This document shows, piece by piece, positions 1 through 12,246 of a DNA stretch of 64,000 nt (positions are counted from its first letter, which is position 1; the number at the start of each line of letters is the position of its first letter). Source of the stretch: Verticillium longisporum (lineage: Eukaryota > Ascomycota > Sordariomycetes > Glomerellales > Plectosphaerellaceae); assembly GCA_019188255.1 (NCBI GenBank), contig JAETXT010000008.1, positions 2,232,001-2,296,000 of the forward strand, in the 5' to 3' direction. A program made the translations under genes and the position numbers. The notes beneath the pieces are model-generated. The model was not told where the DNA came from and did not search any database. It saw only the letters and a list, made by a program, of their open reading frames with translations.

Positions 1-430
1 ATATATACCAAAAACCCATCGTCATCATACCGTCCGTCTATACAGACCCCGAGCCGTCCCTGCTATTTGCGGACTCGACCCGACGGCGGACACAAAACCA
101 GGCAGACACGCCCTCTCTCTTTCTTTCACTCACTTTCCGTCGTTCCCGTCTGTCCGTTCGTCCTCCTCCTCGCTGAAAAAGGGGCGAGGCGGCACACCCA
201 CAACGCCAACCATCCCTCACCGGCCGAAGCGCAACGTAAGATGCCGTATACGCACGCTGACCCCATTTCGGAACCCGACGACCCCGGTGACCGGCCGCGG
301 GCTGACTTCGAGCACCGAACCAACCCTGATAGAGTTTCCTTTTTTCCATCCCGAAAAAAAATGGCAAGTGGCAGAGGGCAACCTGTCAAGGGTAGGATTC
401 CCTACCGCCCTTGCACGCTGCCCGGCGACG
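1..430. other. 3' flank of SKN7, no gene seen
   Basis: Downstream of the SKN7 stop on the minus strand. Open frames on both strands here overlap each other, have no recognisable domain and look like chance ORFs. It probably holds the SKN7 3' UTR. Confidence 0.5.
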
Positions 431-2656
431 TTATTGAGCGTAGCCTCCCTGAGGCCCGTATAGCCTCTGTCGTTTCTCCGGCCGATCCTCGACAGCCATG
501 CCGTCCGGCACACGCATCTGCTGCTGCATCTGGGGCGGCAGGCCCGGGGTCGGGAATGTCGCGCGCTGGGCTGACGTTGGTGTGATGACCATCTGTTGCG
601 GGTTGCCCATGGCGTATCCCGGCTCCATCGTGGCCACGTGGGGTGACTGCTGGTGGATCTGCCCAGGCGAGTGCCATGAGGTCGTCGTCGCCGGAGACTG
701 GCTCGGCGTGTCGACGCGGACTTGGGGGGCAGGCCCATCGTTCCCATCTGCGCGCTGCCGGGACCCACGGGTATGTCGTCGATCGGAGGCGCGTTCTTCA
801 TGAGATGCGCGACGTGCTTTCGCAGGATACGCAGCATGCCGTCCTTGGTAAAGGGCTTGGCCAAAACATCGTTCAAACCTGTGAAGGAAGGGAAAAGTCA
901 TGTCAGCGATGCAGTCCCACAGTGATGTCGCTACTGGTGGGGAACTTACTCCAGTTGAAATAGTGACTGATATCTTCCGGGCGAATGTTCGACGTCATGG
1001 CGACCACGGGCACATCGGGGTGCACCTCGCGGATCAGTTGCGTTGCCGAGACACCGTCCATGTGAGGCATGACAATGTCCATGAAGATCAGATCGAAATA
1101 CCCAGCACCGACTTCCTTGCACTTGTTGACAGCGTCGATACCGTTTTCCTGGACAAGTCAGCAACCTGCTTCCTACAACAGCTGTTACAACAGCTGTGAA
1201 TTTCCTGTCACATACCGCAACCTCTACCTGGCACTCCATCTGCGACAAGAACTTGGCTCCTATCCTCGAGCACGTCCTGTCATCCTCGACAAGGTAGACA
1301 CGCGGCTTCTTCGATCCCCACAGTGAGTTGTCCAGCGGTGGTGCTGCCCTGCCAGCAGGGCCTGGCGGCGCCGGCGTGGCACCGCCTGGTGGGTTCGGCG
1401 TTGCCGGGCCCGGCTCCTGCTTGACCATGGTCTGGTTCGGGTAGTCGTTGGTGAGGGTCGGCAACGAGTTGAGGGTGTACGGAATGTTGTTGAAGTGGTC
1501 TTGCGACAAGGGATCGATGCCGACATTTTCGCCAACAGGGTAGACGAGATGACGCATATTGACGTGGTCGGCCATCATGGGGGCATGGAGCCGGGCTGGA
1601 ACATGAGGGACGACGCCGAGTCGGGCGGCGAGCTCTGGGCGTACATGCCATTGAGGCGCTCAAAGTCGCGTTCGACCATGGAGTTTGTCGTCACCGTTGA
1701 CAGAAGCTCGCGGGCGCGGCGCAACTCGGGCGCCTGCTCATCCATGGTGCCGCCGTTCATGTGGGCCGCAGCCTGGTTCGGATACCTACCGGTGCGCCAT
1801 CGCTCGTCAGGGCTGGAGAGGAAGTTGAGAAGCTCATGGGTTGACTGCCTCTGTACGTCAATGGTCTTCTGCAGCGAGTGCACCTCATGCACGAGCGTCT
1901 TGTTGGCGCGTGAGAGCTCAACAAACTGCTCCTGCAGGGCCTGGACCTGCTGCTGTTGCGCGAAGAGTGTCTCCTGGAGCAGGTTGATGGACTGGTTGGT
2001 GGTGAAGGAATCTTCCGTCGGTTGGGCCTTGCGTTGGGCGGGCGCCTTGCGCCTGATGTTGTCGAGGTTGTCTTTCCTGTCCGCTCGAAACGCAGCATGC
2101 TTGAATTCCCAGGCCTGAAGACACGGTCAGCAATCGCATGCTCCCAGTGGACAGCGCCAAGCCACGCTCTGCTCACCTGTTTGCCGTAAGGCGACTCGTT
2201 GTTCTCGTCGTTTCGTCGAAGCTTGTGAAAGTCATATTTATTCAGCTGTCGTACAAAGCTCGAAAAATTGCTGTGCTTGAAGTGCTTGGGCAGGATGTCG
2301 TTGGTGAACTTGTCCGTCTATGATCGGGTTAGCGCACTGCAAAGCAAGGCAGACAGCCAGGGCCGAGTCTATGCGATGTACCTCTAGGATGACGAAGGTG
2401 TCGCCCTCGTTTCCCCATCTCACAATGTTCGCATATGCAGGGTCCTCGAGCATCCTGTGATGGTTAGCAGCCGCCGAGAGGCCATGGTCGTTGGACGGAC
2501 GGCAGGGTGGACGAACTTGTAGAGCTTGCGAACCTGCAGCATCACTGTTAGCAACAGACCCGCCATGCGCAACACGATGGAGGTGATTTTGGGCCAACGT
2601 ACAAAGTCGCTCGAGTTATTCCCGCCCTGTGCGGCGCCATCACCTTCGGGAGGCAT
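431..2656 (-). CDS. skn7: SKN7/Prr1 HSF-type response-regulator transcription factor (two frame breaks)
   Basis: Stress regulator that receives a phosphoryl group from a histidine phosphorelay and binds DNA in the nucleus. Seven exons fit: 2603-2656, 2517-2533 (a 17-nt microexon), 2382-2454, 2177-2317, 1216-2114, 950-1148, 431-878. In order they encode an HSF-type DNA-binding domain (about residues 17-110, with FVRKLYKMLEDPAY and [16 protein letters not shown]), a Gln-rich coiled coil ([18 protein letters not shown]), a Pro-rich linker and a receiver domain with acidic VEDD, phospho-acceptor Asp near 419 in [11 protein letters not shown] and Lys in LAKPF. About 610 aa if intact. Two breaks interrupt it: G5 at 1579-1583 and G6 at 724-729, each one base short. 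Exon 1216-2114 is 899 nt and exon 431-878 is 448 nt, both one short of the length their phases need. The start at 2656 is the first ATG before the domain. Confidence 0.93.
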
Positions 2657-3612
2657 GATACGTTATCTGGCGGGAAGCGAAGTCTGGGTCGTTCTCGCGC
2701 ACTTCGGGTCGCGGCGCAGGGGGCGCGAGCGACAAAAGCCCGGGAGGTCGGTTGGTCGAAGGTCGCGACAAGACGTGCGAGAGATGCTCCGAAGAAAGTC
2801 TGGGCCTCAGAGCTTCAGGGTCTGGGTCGTTGGCTGTGCCGTGCTGTCTGCGAGTGGATGGAGTCGTCAATCGTCGTCGAAATGAGGGTCAGGGTCTCGG
2901 TCTCCTAGCCTCCACCGAGAGAGGTTTCCAAGTAGCCAACGTGCTATGCTTGTATCGGCAGCAAGCAAGGCGCGCGGCGGGTAGGGTGGGAGGCGAAGGA
3001 AGAATGCGGGCGGCTGGTGCAGAGGCGGACTGGGCAATTCGCTAGCAATGCATTCCTCGCCAGGCCGATGTGGGTATGTCGAGGCGAAGCGGACCGCAGG
3101 TGTATTGGGACTGGCGCGGATGAGACGATGAATGTGCCCACAGCTGTGTCGTTTCCAGACTGAAGGAAAACGGACGCGAGAAGCAGGTAGCGAACAAGAC
3201 AAGACTCGGCCGACAGACGTGGTAGGGTAGGAGAGATAGCGGCGCTTGGTGGGTGGGTGGATGGATGGAGGGATGGGCAGCGGCAAGCAAGCGGCAGGAC
3301 TCGTTCGCTGTGGTAGTAAGCAGTAAGTAGCAAAGCAGTAGCAAAGCAGGCTCTCAGACCCTGGCACTGACGCCGGGGTTTTTTGCTTGGAAACTGGAGA
3401 CCAGGTGGAAAGGAATGACCTGCAAGTGGAATTAGCGGATTAGGATGAATGGTGATCCCTCTCTCGACGTCTGCCTCTTTCGGCTACTCTTCTTGCTGGT
3501 GGACCGTCCCTCGTGCTTCCGGGGTTTCGTGCTTTCTCGTGTTAGGTATGCTGTCGATGTATATGCCTTGGCTGCCTTGTGACCCTTGCTTGACCCTCTT
3601 TCTCTCTTTCTG

Positions 3613-3651
<39 letters not shown>

Positions 3652-6602
3652 CGCTCGCTCGTCTCGAAGTGGATCGACCAAGGTACGCGTGACGGGGGGG
3701 GATACGGGGTTCAATGTCGATAGGACAAGAGTCGAGAGGGCCGAGAGACAAGACATGATGGTCGCCCTCACACCCTCGCACTGGGAGGGGACCCCCAAAA
3801 GCGCGGAGGGGGGACTAGCAGGCCGGCGGAATTGGGTGACGAGGCGACGAGACGATGGAGAAGCAGTGGCTGAGATCGATTGCTGCGCCGTGCCCCAGGT
3901 GAGGGGAAATCTCTGGGGATCGGGACCCGGTTTCCGAGACACCGATTGGCTCACGATCCAGGATGCGCTCTCAGAAGAGTGGGGGATCACAGTGCTCGAC
4001 CAATCCCTGGTCCGTGCCAGAGAAGCCCCGGGAGCACTGTCATGGCATCTCCTTTCCGAATCTTGGTACAGCGCACCCATGTACCCTCGACTCCCTGAGT
4101 CCGCCTGCGAACTACCTATCGCGTTCTTCAGGTACCTCATGCCGCCAGGTACCTGCCCGTCCCCATCACATCTCCAAGGAAGCAGGGCCCTGTGGTTTGC
4201 CTTGGCTTGGCCCACCTTGGCTCTTCAACTGCTGGCTCCCACACGCCCTGACCTGTGCCCTCCATGAGATAGATACCTACCTGCCTACCTTACCTGTAGG
4301 TAGGTCGGTTTCTGGCCTTCATCAATCTCTTAACCTCGGGGCACCAGTTCACGAAACCCCCCTCGTCCCCTCCCTTCCTCCCTCCTCCGTGGTGGCGCCG
4401 AGGACGTGATGGATGGCGAGAAAACGCGAGAAAATTTGCCGTGAAAAAAAAAACTAAACTCCCTGCACCCATCCCATCCCATCCCCTATTCACCCAGTCC
4501 CCCTACATCCCAAAACCCATCCCTATCCCGTCAGCTCTCTCTGCTTTCTCTCTCTCTCTCTCTCCTGTGCTCAGTCTCAGGGCACGTCCCGCCCACGGGC
4601 CTGCATGGAAGGGATGGAGACGGGTACAGGATGATCTCTGAATCGTGAGACTTTTTCGCTTCCCATGTGAGATGAGATCCCGGCCCCCTTCCTCCAGGGT
4701 CTGTATCTTGTCGTCTTGTCTTGCTGTCTAGCGCCAGGTGTCTGGTGTCTAAGGCGCCCAGCGTGTGCCAGCTCGATCTCCATGCCTCACTGAACCCTCT
4801 CCATCGCTGGCCGTCTTGGGATTAGGACTTAGCCAGGCTCTATTGATGCATCTGCTCCGAGTAATCAGCCTTGCTATTGTCCCAGCCGATACCAAACCGC
4901 TTCCGACTCCCGAGCGATCCAAACCGTCAGCTCTGTTACCCTGTCTGGTCATGCCCCGGAGTTACATCATCTTACTCCGGGCCAGCATGCAACCCCCCGG
5001 CCCCAATGGAGCGGAAACATGGCAAGCGCTCAACCCGCTACAGTAGTCCATCCCAACAGGTCCAAAGATCGACCGTCTGTGGCTGGCGGACTTGCGCTGT
5101 TCACCTGGTCCTGCTTGCCTTTCCAGGGCATTGGGGGTACGTGAGAATGTGGAGGTTGCCAGACGTCCTCGCCGTTTTGGTGAGACCGGTTGGCCGCCAG
5201 CCGGGCACTAAACTGAACATGGCTTGGGCGATACCAAGCCCAATATCCCAGACAAGCTTGGAGGCAACAGACTTTTTTTTTTTTTGCCCTTCCTCTGTTG
5301 TTGTTGCTGCCCGCTGCCCATTTTTTTTCGTTTTAGCCGGCGCACATACACAGATGCCCACGATGGGCAGGTCGTCAGTTGGTTGCTCTGGATCGTGCCT
5401 CGTACCTCGCCTACCTAGGTCAGCGATGCGACGATGGTCAAGCACCCCCGAACGCCTCTTTTTTTTTCATCAAGTTTTTTTTCTTTCCTTCTTCTCCCGT
5501 TCCCTACCTTATTTTCAGCTGCTACTGAACTCCGACATATCTCGGCACTGCGCTCTCTCTGCCTCATCCTCCATCTCTCTCACTATCACGGTTCATGCAC
5601 CCTTGTGCTCATGGAAATGTTCAGGGGTGACATGACACCTCTCAGGCCTCGAGGTGGAACATGCGACAGGGGGGCAGGGCGAAGGTCAACAACACCACGT
5701 CAACAAGGCAGCTGATCGGCCACTGGTGCCAAGCCGAATGCAGGCTGGTGCGTTGTCCACAGAGAGTATGACGCCATCAATACATACCGCCTGCCGCCCC
5801 AGCGTGCCTGGTTTGTCGTCTCACTCTCTCAACTTTCACACTCACTCTCTCAGCCCCCCCCAGTTTTCGAGGTCGAGCCGTCCCCCGCTTCACCCGATCG
5901 GACCGGGCCACCTTTGGCCGGAAGCGGCCTCGAACACAAACCAAGCCACCAGGACCCCGAGAGTCGTCGCCCGGGTCGGTCTTTAGGGGTTTCGGGGACC
6001 CAGGGCCTAGACCGCCCATTTTCTCTCCACTTCATCCGTGTCTCGACGCGCGACCGTCGTCCTTCGGACTTGGGCCTATCAAATGCTGCTTCCTTTTGGA
6101 CTGATGCTGTGATTGATGATTGCGATAAAGACGGACAGCTTCTGTTTGAGCCGCCCTTAATCTGGGCACACACCCATGCGCGCATCAATGGTGTCCTCGT
6201 CGTAGTACACATGGCATGTGATTAGATGTTGCATTAAGCACGCATCGAGCGATGTCTAGGCTATTCGATCGAAGCTGTATCTTGTTGTTGCAGGGGGTAA
6301 ACGGGCCCGAATCAGCATCTTTGAACAGCATGGCGTAGAGGCAGACACAACCTCACTTGAGGGTGACTCACGATGAGGTTGTGGGTGGGTGTCAATTGTG
6401 AGGTCGGAACGGCCGCTTCCCGCCAACACAGGCCTTGACGCGTATCCTAGCTGTCGAAGTCATGATGATGAAGGCCTCATTAGCTGACAATGTCGCCTGA
6501 GCATGGCTATGCCCTAGAGCATCGTTTCATTAGGTTCCTAACGACTAGAGCGCTATGTTCTTAGCTATCAGCCCGACGTTGATGCAAGAATATATATACT
6601 AC
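2657..6602. other. Long non-coding stretch with low-complexity tracts
   Basis: No convincing gene. The longest frames (for example 3449-4267 plus) are dominated by Ser-Leu runs encoded by a CT microsatellite and match no family I know. The part next to SKN7 probably holds its long leader and promoter. Visible simple sequence includes a GGTG/GGAT tetranucleotide run (3247-3278), CT runs (3601-3660, 4548-4564), and T tracts around 5273-5285 and 5458-5490. Confidence 0.6.
3601..3660. repeat. CT/TCGC microsatellite
   Basis: Uninterrupted CT dinucleotides at about 3621-3648, followed by three TCGC-type units and preceded by imperfect CT. It lies upstream of SKN7, in a region where fungal promoters often carry pyrimidine tracts. 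Confidence 0.9.
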
Positions 6603-6838
6603 TAGATCGCCCCCTATTAGAGTATTAAGGAGTCTTATGCAACGAGTGAAGGGATCAACTATTAGTCTCTTAAAGGTCTCTAGGAAGATAGAATAATCGA
6701 TGCCCTTCTCTAAATCTTAGTCCGTTAACCTTTCTTATAACTATTCCCTTACTATACTCGGTCCTCTATTTTTAATTCCTACGATTAAATAATAGGCGAT
6801 CCCCTATCGGTCTTATACCTCCTTTAAGTCTTAATATA
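6603..6838 (-). repeat. Left direct repeat (probable 3' LTR of the gypsy relic)
   Basis: Aligns in the same orientation with 17053-17282. Long shared blocks include the stretch around 6683-6712 (GGTCTCTAGGAAGATAGAAT and on) and CGATCCCCTATCGGTCTTAT near 6797. Transition differences dominate. A purine-rich stretch follows on the element side (minus strand, about 6843-6862), where a polypurine tract would lie. Confidence 0.7.
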
Positions 6839-9076
6839 ATGCCCTATCTTTCTCTTTATTTCGTCCTAAAGTATAATATAATATTTAAATTAAAGGTCCT
6901 TATTAAGTTTTAAATAATTCTCTTTTAGATTATTTAGTATTATTTAATCTAATAATATTTATATATTTTAGGTTTTTATTTAATTCTTAAATATCTATCT
7001 TAATAAATATTTCCTATTAATTAATTAGGGTTTCTAAATTAATTCTTTATTATTTAATAATTATAATTTAATATTTCTATATATCTTTCTTCTCGTTTTA
7101 ATTCTATTTCTTATTCTTCTATTATTCTTATTTAATAATTTAATAATTCTCTTCTAAAATTAATTAATAGATAATAGCTTATTAATATAATTTTATTATT
7201 CTAATATTCTTCTATTCTCCTTCTTTATTTTAATTCTATTTAATTATTCTTATATTATTCTATTCTTAAATAATAATCTAATAAGCTTCTTTTATAATTA
7301 ATTAATAATTATTTATTTTTTAATATAGATTTATTAATTTATTATTCTTTATTCTTTCCTTTTTTATTATTTAGATTTAATAAATAGCTATTATTCTAAA
7401 GTAATTTATTATAAATTTCTAATATATCTATAAGAGGATTTTCTAATTATTATTTCTATTTTTTCTTCTTCTTTAACGATAATAATAATAATAATAATAT
7501 TCTTCCCCTCTTTAATATTACTTTTATATCTTTTATAATAATCCCTTAATATTTAGCTATTATATAATTATTAATTAAATATAATTCTTAGATCGATTCT
7601 AGTTTTCTAATTCTTTAATAAAAATAATTTATAAATCTATTAATATCTACCTATTAATTATTTATTAATTAAAAATAATAATATTATTATTTAAATAATT
7701 TCCTATTTATAAATTACTTTTAACGTTTCCTTTATAATTTAATAGCTAATTAGCTATAAAATAATAGCTCCTTTTCCTCTTAATCTTTAAGCTAGTTATT
7801 ATCTAGTCTAAGATCTAAGAGAATTATACTTTAATCGTAAATCGCTTATTAATTATTTATTATTTATTTATTAATAATCTATTAGAATTATAATATTCTT
7901 ATTAGTACTATTAATAATAAGGAAGATAGCGAGAATTAAGAAGGTAATAGCGAAATAGTAGCTTAAGAACTATTAATAATCCGCTAATACTCTTTTATTA
8001 TTTAGTTTTTTCTTTTACTTTTTTTTATTATTATTCTTCCTTAAAAGTAGGGCTAGGGGCTAAACTACCCCTTAAATATTAATTAAGTTATTATTAATTT
8101 ACTATTATTCTTCTTTATAATTATTTATATATCTTAACGAGGTCGTTTATTACGTTTTACTATAATTCCTATAAATTCTCGCTTTCTAAGTATCCTTCTT
8201 ATTTAATAAAGTATTACCGATTATATAATAGTCCCTTATAATTAATTATTCTCTCGACTATATATATATCTTTACTTCCTATAGCTAGTAATACTTTATT
8301 AACTTATAGCTAAAATAGTAATTAGTTTTCTCTACTTTTCTAATTTTCTAAATATAATATATAGAATATATTATATATTTTATAGCTAAGGGGTAGCTAT
8401 AGTTTATATACTAGACTATAGCTACTTATCCTCTTAATAATTCTAAATAGTCTAAGGTATTTATTTAATAGCTTTTTATTAGGTCTTTATTATTTAATTA
8501 TTCTTATAAAGAGGAGAATTAAATCTCCTATTTTATATTCTTTCTAAATTCTTCCTTAATTATAATAGCGGGCTTAATATCTACTATTAGTCTTTAAGAG
8601 TCTATAAATTATCTCTCTCTTAGTTATCTATTAGGCTATTTATAATTCTATTATCTCTAAGTTCCTTTATCGTTATATAATATAGCCTAGGTCCTCTAGT
8701 CCGGCTAGGTTATAGCTTATTAATACTTCTATTAATAATTATTAGATTATTATATAGAATAATATATTATATATAAATTCTATTATAGGGAGTAGGGAAA
8801 TCTAGTTCGTTTATTCGTAATTATAGAATACCCTAAAGTAATATTCTAAGTTCTAATTCTATTATTCTATTTAGCCGTCGATCTATAAATAGAAGGCTAT
8901 TAAGAATTATCTCCTTATTCCTATTATTTTATATAAAGTTATTTAAAACTTATTAATAAATAATAACCCTCTATCTAAGATTATACCTTTTAAGAGGTTA
9001 TATCTCTTAAATATATAATCCTATAATATAATTACTAGATTAGCTATTATAAACCTATTATTAATTAATATATATA

Positions 9077-9122
9077 TAGTATATTTTATAAAACGGTCTA
9101 CGATAATTAATATAGCGTTTTA
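9077..9122 (-). pseudogene. Integrase core relic of the gypsy element
   Basis: The minus strand reads NAILIIVDRFIKYT, which resembles the strand of the gypsy integrase core that carries the first catalytic Asp. Flanking frames are full of stops and AT-rich substitutions. It lies left of the reverse transcriptase relic, matching RT-then-integrase order on the minus strand. Confidence 0.65.
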
Positions 9123-10439
9123 TTTATTAATCTTAGAGAATCCTATAATAAAGTCTATAGATATTTCCTTAAAAGGACTATTAAATAATAATAAGCTATT
9201 TAATTAGCTATATAGTTTATAATATTAGGGTTTTATTATCTAATATATTAAGTATATAGGGATATATTCCTTAATATCTTTAATTAAATTATTCTAGAAG
9301 TATATATTTTTAAGCTAGGTAATAGTCTTCCTAACTCCTTAATACCCTACTATTAAGCTATTATAAGCTTATTATAGGATTTCGTTTCTAAGGGCCTTAT
9401 CTTATAGAATAAAGATCTTATTCTTAAAGGTTAATAGGCTATTTACTTCTATTTATTAATTAAGTAGCCTTTACTCCTTTCTTATTCTATAGAAGGTATT
9501 ATTTCCCTAAGCTTCTAGGATAGTTTCTTTAATAGGTCTATTATCTAGCTATTAATCTATTATAATAATAGCCCTAACGATATTAAGGAATCGTTTTATC
9601 TATAATAATAAATAATATACCCTCGCTTACTCTTATTCTCTTTAATTTAGCTTATAATCGGGCTTCCTAGAGAGGCTATCTACTAAGTTCCTATTATTTA
9701 TTTAGTATTCGATAATAAAGTTAAACTCTAATAACGTTTATAATTATCTTCCCTATCGTTTTAAGATCTTTAGCTTTTCTATAAAATATTTATAATTAAA
9801 GTAATCGATTAGGACTTTAACTATTAATCTACTATAAATAAAATATTATCTTTATATCTTAAAAGACTCTATAATTACTATTATTTCTATTTCTAATATA
9901 TTATATTATAGCTCTATACTTTTAAGTTTTTTTAAAAAATATATAATTAGTTTCTAATAGCTATTCTCTAATTAAGATAGGACTATTCTAATTATAAAGT
10001 TTAATATATCGGGCTTAATTCTCGTTTTTAATCTATTATCGAAGTATTAAAGGATAAGAGCCCTTATAAATATAAATTTTAGTTTTTAGAAAGCTATTAA
10101 ATTAATAGTATTTAACTAGAAATCTATTATTAATTATTTAGTATTCTTATTAATTAAAGGGGCTACGATTTTCGAGTAATTCTTAATAAAACGCTTATAA
10201 AAGCCTATAAATTTAAGGAATCCTTAAAGGTCTTTTAAGGATTAAAGGGTTAATTAGTCCTTTATTATAGTAATTCGTTCTTCTATAATATATATATTTA
10301 TAAAAGAGATTATAAACCCTAGAAACTCTATTATTATTATATTAAAGTTATATTTTTCTAGATTTATATAGAAGTTCTATTCTCGAAGTTTTTTAAATAT
10401 TATTTTAATATTCTATTAATATTCTTTTAATACTATTAA

Positions 10440-10800
10440 ATATATTAAAATATCGTTTATATAAACGATATATATTATATCTATAAAGCTAATTAATACT
10501 TTATTAATATATATTTAAAAAGTAATTAATATATTTACGAAGCTAAATAATATAATAAAATATTCGAAATAGCTATATTTTATTCTAAATACTATTTTCT
10601 ATTTATCCCCTATTTTAATATATAATTAATAATAAATATCTTTTAAATCTAATTTCGTAAATAACTTAGCTATTATTAATTAATCGAATAGCTTATAGAT
10701 AAATAGGAAGGTAATATAATCTTTCTTCGTAATCTTATTAAATCCCTTATAATCGATATATATCCTAAGCTTATTATTCTTCTTTAGAATAAATAATATA
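10440..10800 (-). pseudogene. Reverse transcriptase relic of the gypsy element
   Basis: Minus-strand translation near 10640-10795 gives KKNNKLRIYIDYKGFNKITK and then a KLFTKLDLKDIYY-like segment, the fingers/palm region of Ty3/gypsy RT. Near 10445-10472 the frame reads VYINDILI, the catalytic YxDD box with the first Asp changed to Asn, a G-to-A change. Stops stand where Gln is expected. It is inactive. Confidence 0.8.
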
Positions 10801-10999
10801 AAAGTATTAATAAGGCTAATAGAATATTTAATCTATCCTTTTTTTAATAAATCGTTTATATATTCCTTTAATATTTCTAATTCCTTTTCTATTAAAGCGT
10901 AAATAAGTCTAAAAGGTAATTTCTTTCTATCCTTAAATTCTATTAAATAATCCTATTAATAATACTATAATAAAGTTATTATTTATTTAATATCGAATA

Positions 11000-11045
11000 A
11001 CGTAATCCACAAGCGAGTGGTTCACCCAAGCGAGTGGTTCACTTC
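11000..11045 (+). repeat. Left terminal inverted repeat, transposon copy 1
   Basis: Begins ACGTAATCCAC directly after TA. It contains two head-to-tail copies of a motif beginning AAGCGAGTGGTTCAC (11011-11025 and 11028-11042, period 17 bp), candidate transposase-binding sites. Confidence 0.93.
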
Positions 11046-11097
11046 GCCCGGGCCCACGACCTACACCTGAATTCTACAGATTCCACCTCCGCCCGCG

Positions 11098-12246
11098 ATG
11101 GAGACTCTTTCAAAAGAAGGTCAATTATTCCTTGCTATCCAAGCTATGGACAATGACCCGAACCTAAGCGCCCGGAGTGCTGCGAGGATCTACACCGTCC
11201 CCTTAACGACGCTCCTCCGACGCCAGAAGGGCAAACCCTCCCGACGCGAAAGCCCGCCCAATTCTGCCAAATTAACAGTACTAGAAGAGAAAACTATTGT
11301 CGAATATATCCTTGACCTAGATGCGCGATCTTACCCTCCCCGGTTGGGTGAGGTCGGAGATATGGCGAATCGCCTGCTTGCCGACCGTGACGCGCCACGC
11401 GTCGGGAAGAACTGGGCCGCAAACTTCGTCAAACGGCAACCAGAGCTCCGGACGCGTTTCTTTCGCAAGTACGACTACAAGAGGGCCCAATGCGAAGATC
11501 CGGACGCGATAAACGCGTGGTTCCGCCTCGTGCATAACATGATCGCCAAGTACGGCATCCAAGAGGCTGACATGTACAACTTTGACGAGACCGGCTTCCA
11601 GATGGGCGTTATCGCCAACGGAATGGTCGTGACCAGTTCGGAAAGACGGTCCAATGTGAAGATGAGGCAGCCAGGCAACCGGGAATGGGTTACGGTGATC
11701 CAGGGCGTTGGCGCGTTGGGTTTCTCCGTCCCGCCGTTCATCGTGGTTTCGGGCAAGTACCACCTCTCGAGCTGGTACCAGGACGACGCGATTTCTCGCG
11801 ACTGGAGAATCGCAACATCTCCAAACGGCTGGACGACGAATGATATTGGTCTGGAATGGATTCGGCATTTTGACAGGCATACAAAGTCCCGTACTTCGGG
11901 CGGTTATCGCCTACTGATCCTGGATGGCCACGAAAGTCACCACTCGGTCGACTTCGAACTCTACTGCAAGGAGAACAACATCATCACACTCTGTATGCCT
12001 CCTCATTCGTCACATCTACTCCAGCCTCTCGATGTTGGGTGTTTTGGCCCACTAAAGAAAGCATACGGTCGGCAAATCGAGGATAGGATGAGGGCGGGTA
12101 CAACGCACATCAGCAAAGAAGACTTCTTCCCGGCGTTTTCGGCTGCATTTCAGCAAGCAATGACAGAAAAAACATCCAGGGAGGCTTTCGAGGAGCGGGG
12201 CTTGTCCCCCATAACCCGGAAACAGTCCTGTCAAAGCTGGATGTGA
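11098..12246 (+). CDS. Fot1/pogo DD35D transposase, N-terminal and catalytic part
   Basis: 382 aa. It has an N-terminal helix-turn-helix region (pipsqueak-like, about 1-50), a CENP-B/Tc5-type DNA-binding segment (about 60-125) and a DDE_1 catalytic core. Visible catalytic residues are D163 in FDETGF, D276 in LILDGHESH and D312 in QPLDVGCFG, with 35 residues between the last two. The frame ends at 12246, but the homologous continuation (GLVPHNPETVLSKLDVRL) lies in the -1 frame from about 12197, where a GGGG run reads as if one G were missing. Copy 2 has the identical break, so it predates duplication, is programmed, or is a repeated read error. Confidence 0.93.
   Translation: METLSKEGQLFLAIQAMDNDPNLSARSAARIYTVPLTTLLRRQKGKPSRRESPPNSAKLTVLEEKTIVEYILDLDARSYPPRLGEVGDMANRLLADRDAPRVGKNWAANFVKRQPELRTRFFRKYDYKRAQCEDPDAINAWFRLVHNMIAKYGIQEADMYNFDETGFQMGVIANGMVVTSSERRSNVKMRQPGNREWVTVIQGVGALGFSVPPFIVVSGKYHLSSWYQDDAISRDWRIATSPNGWTTNDIGLEWIRHFDRHTKSRTSGGYRLLILDGHESHHSVDFELYCKENNIITLCMPPHSSHLLQPLDVGCFGPLKKAYGRQIEDRMRAGTTHISKEDFFPAFSAAFQQAMTEKTSREAFEERGLSPITRKQSCQSWM

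Noticed and set aside
724..729. Programmed frameshift in SKN7
   Set aside because: The needed change is one missing base in a homopolymer, also seen in unrelated genes; no slippery heptamer or structure is apparent.
3449..4267. 272-aa plus-strand ORF with Ser-Leu runs
   Set aside because: Runs over a CT microsatellite, overlaps an equal-sized antisense frame and has no domain; a chance ORF.
9000..10900. AT-rich block as a centromere or mitochondrial insert
   Set aside because: Readable gypsy RT and integrase relics and flanking direct repeats explain it as a RIPed retrotransposon.
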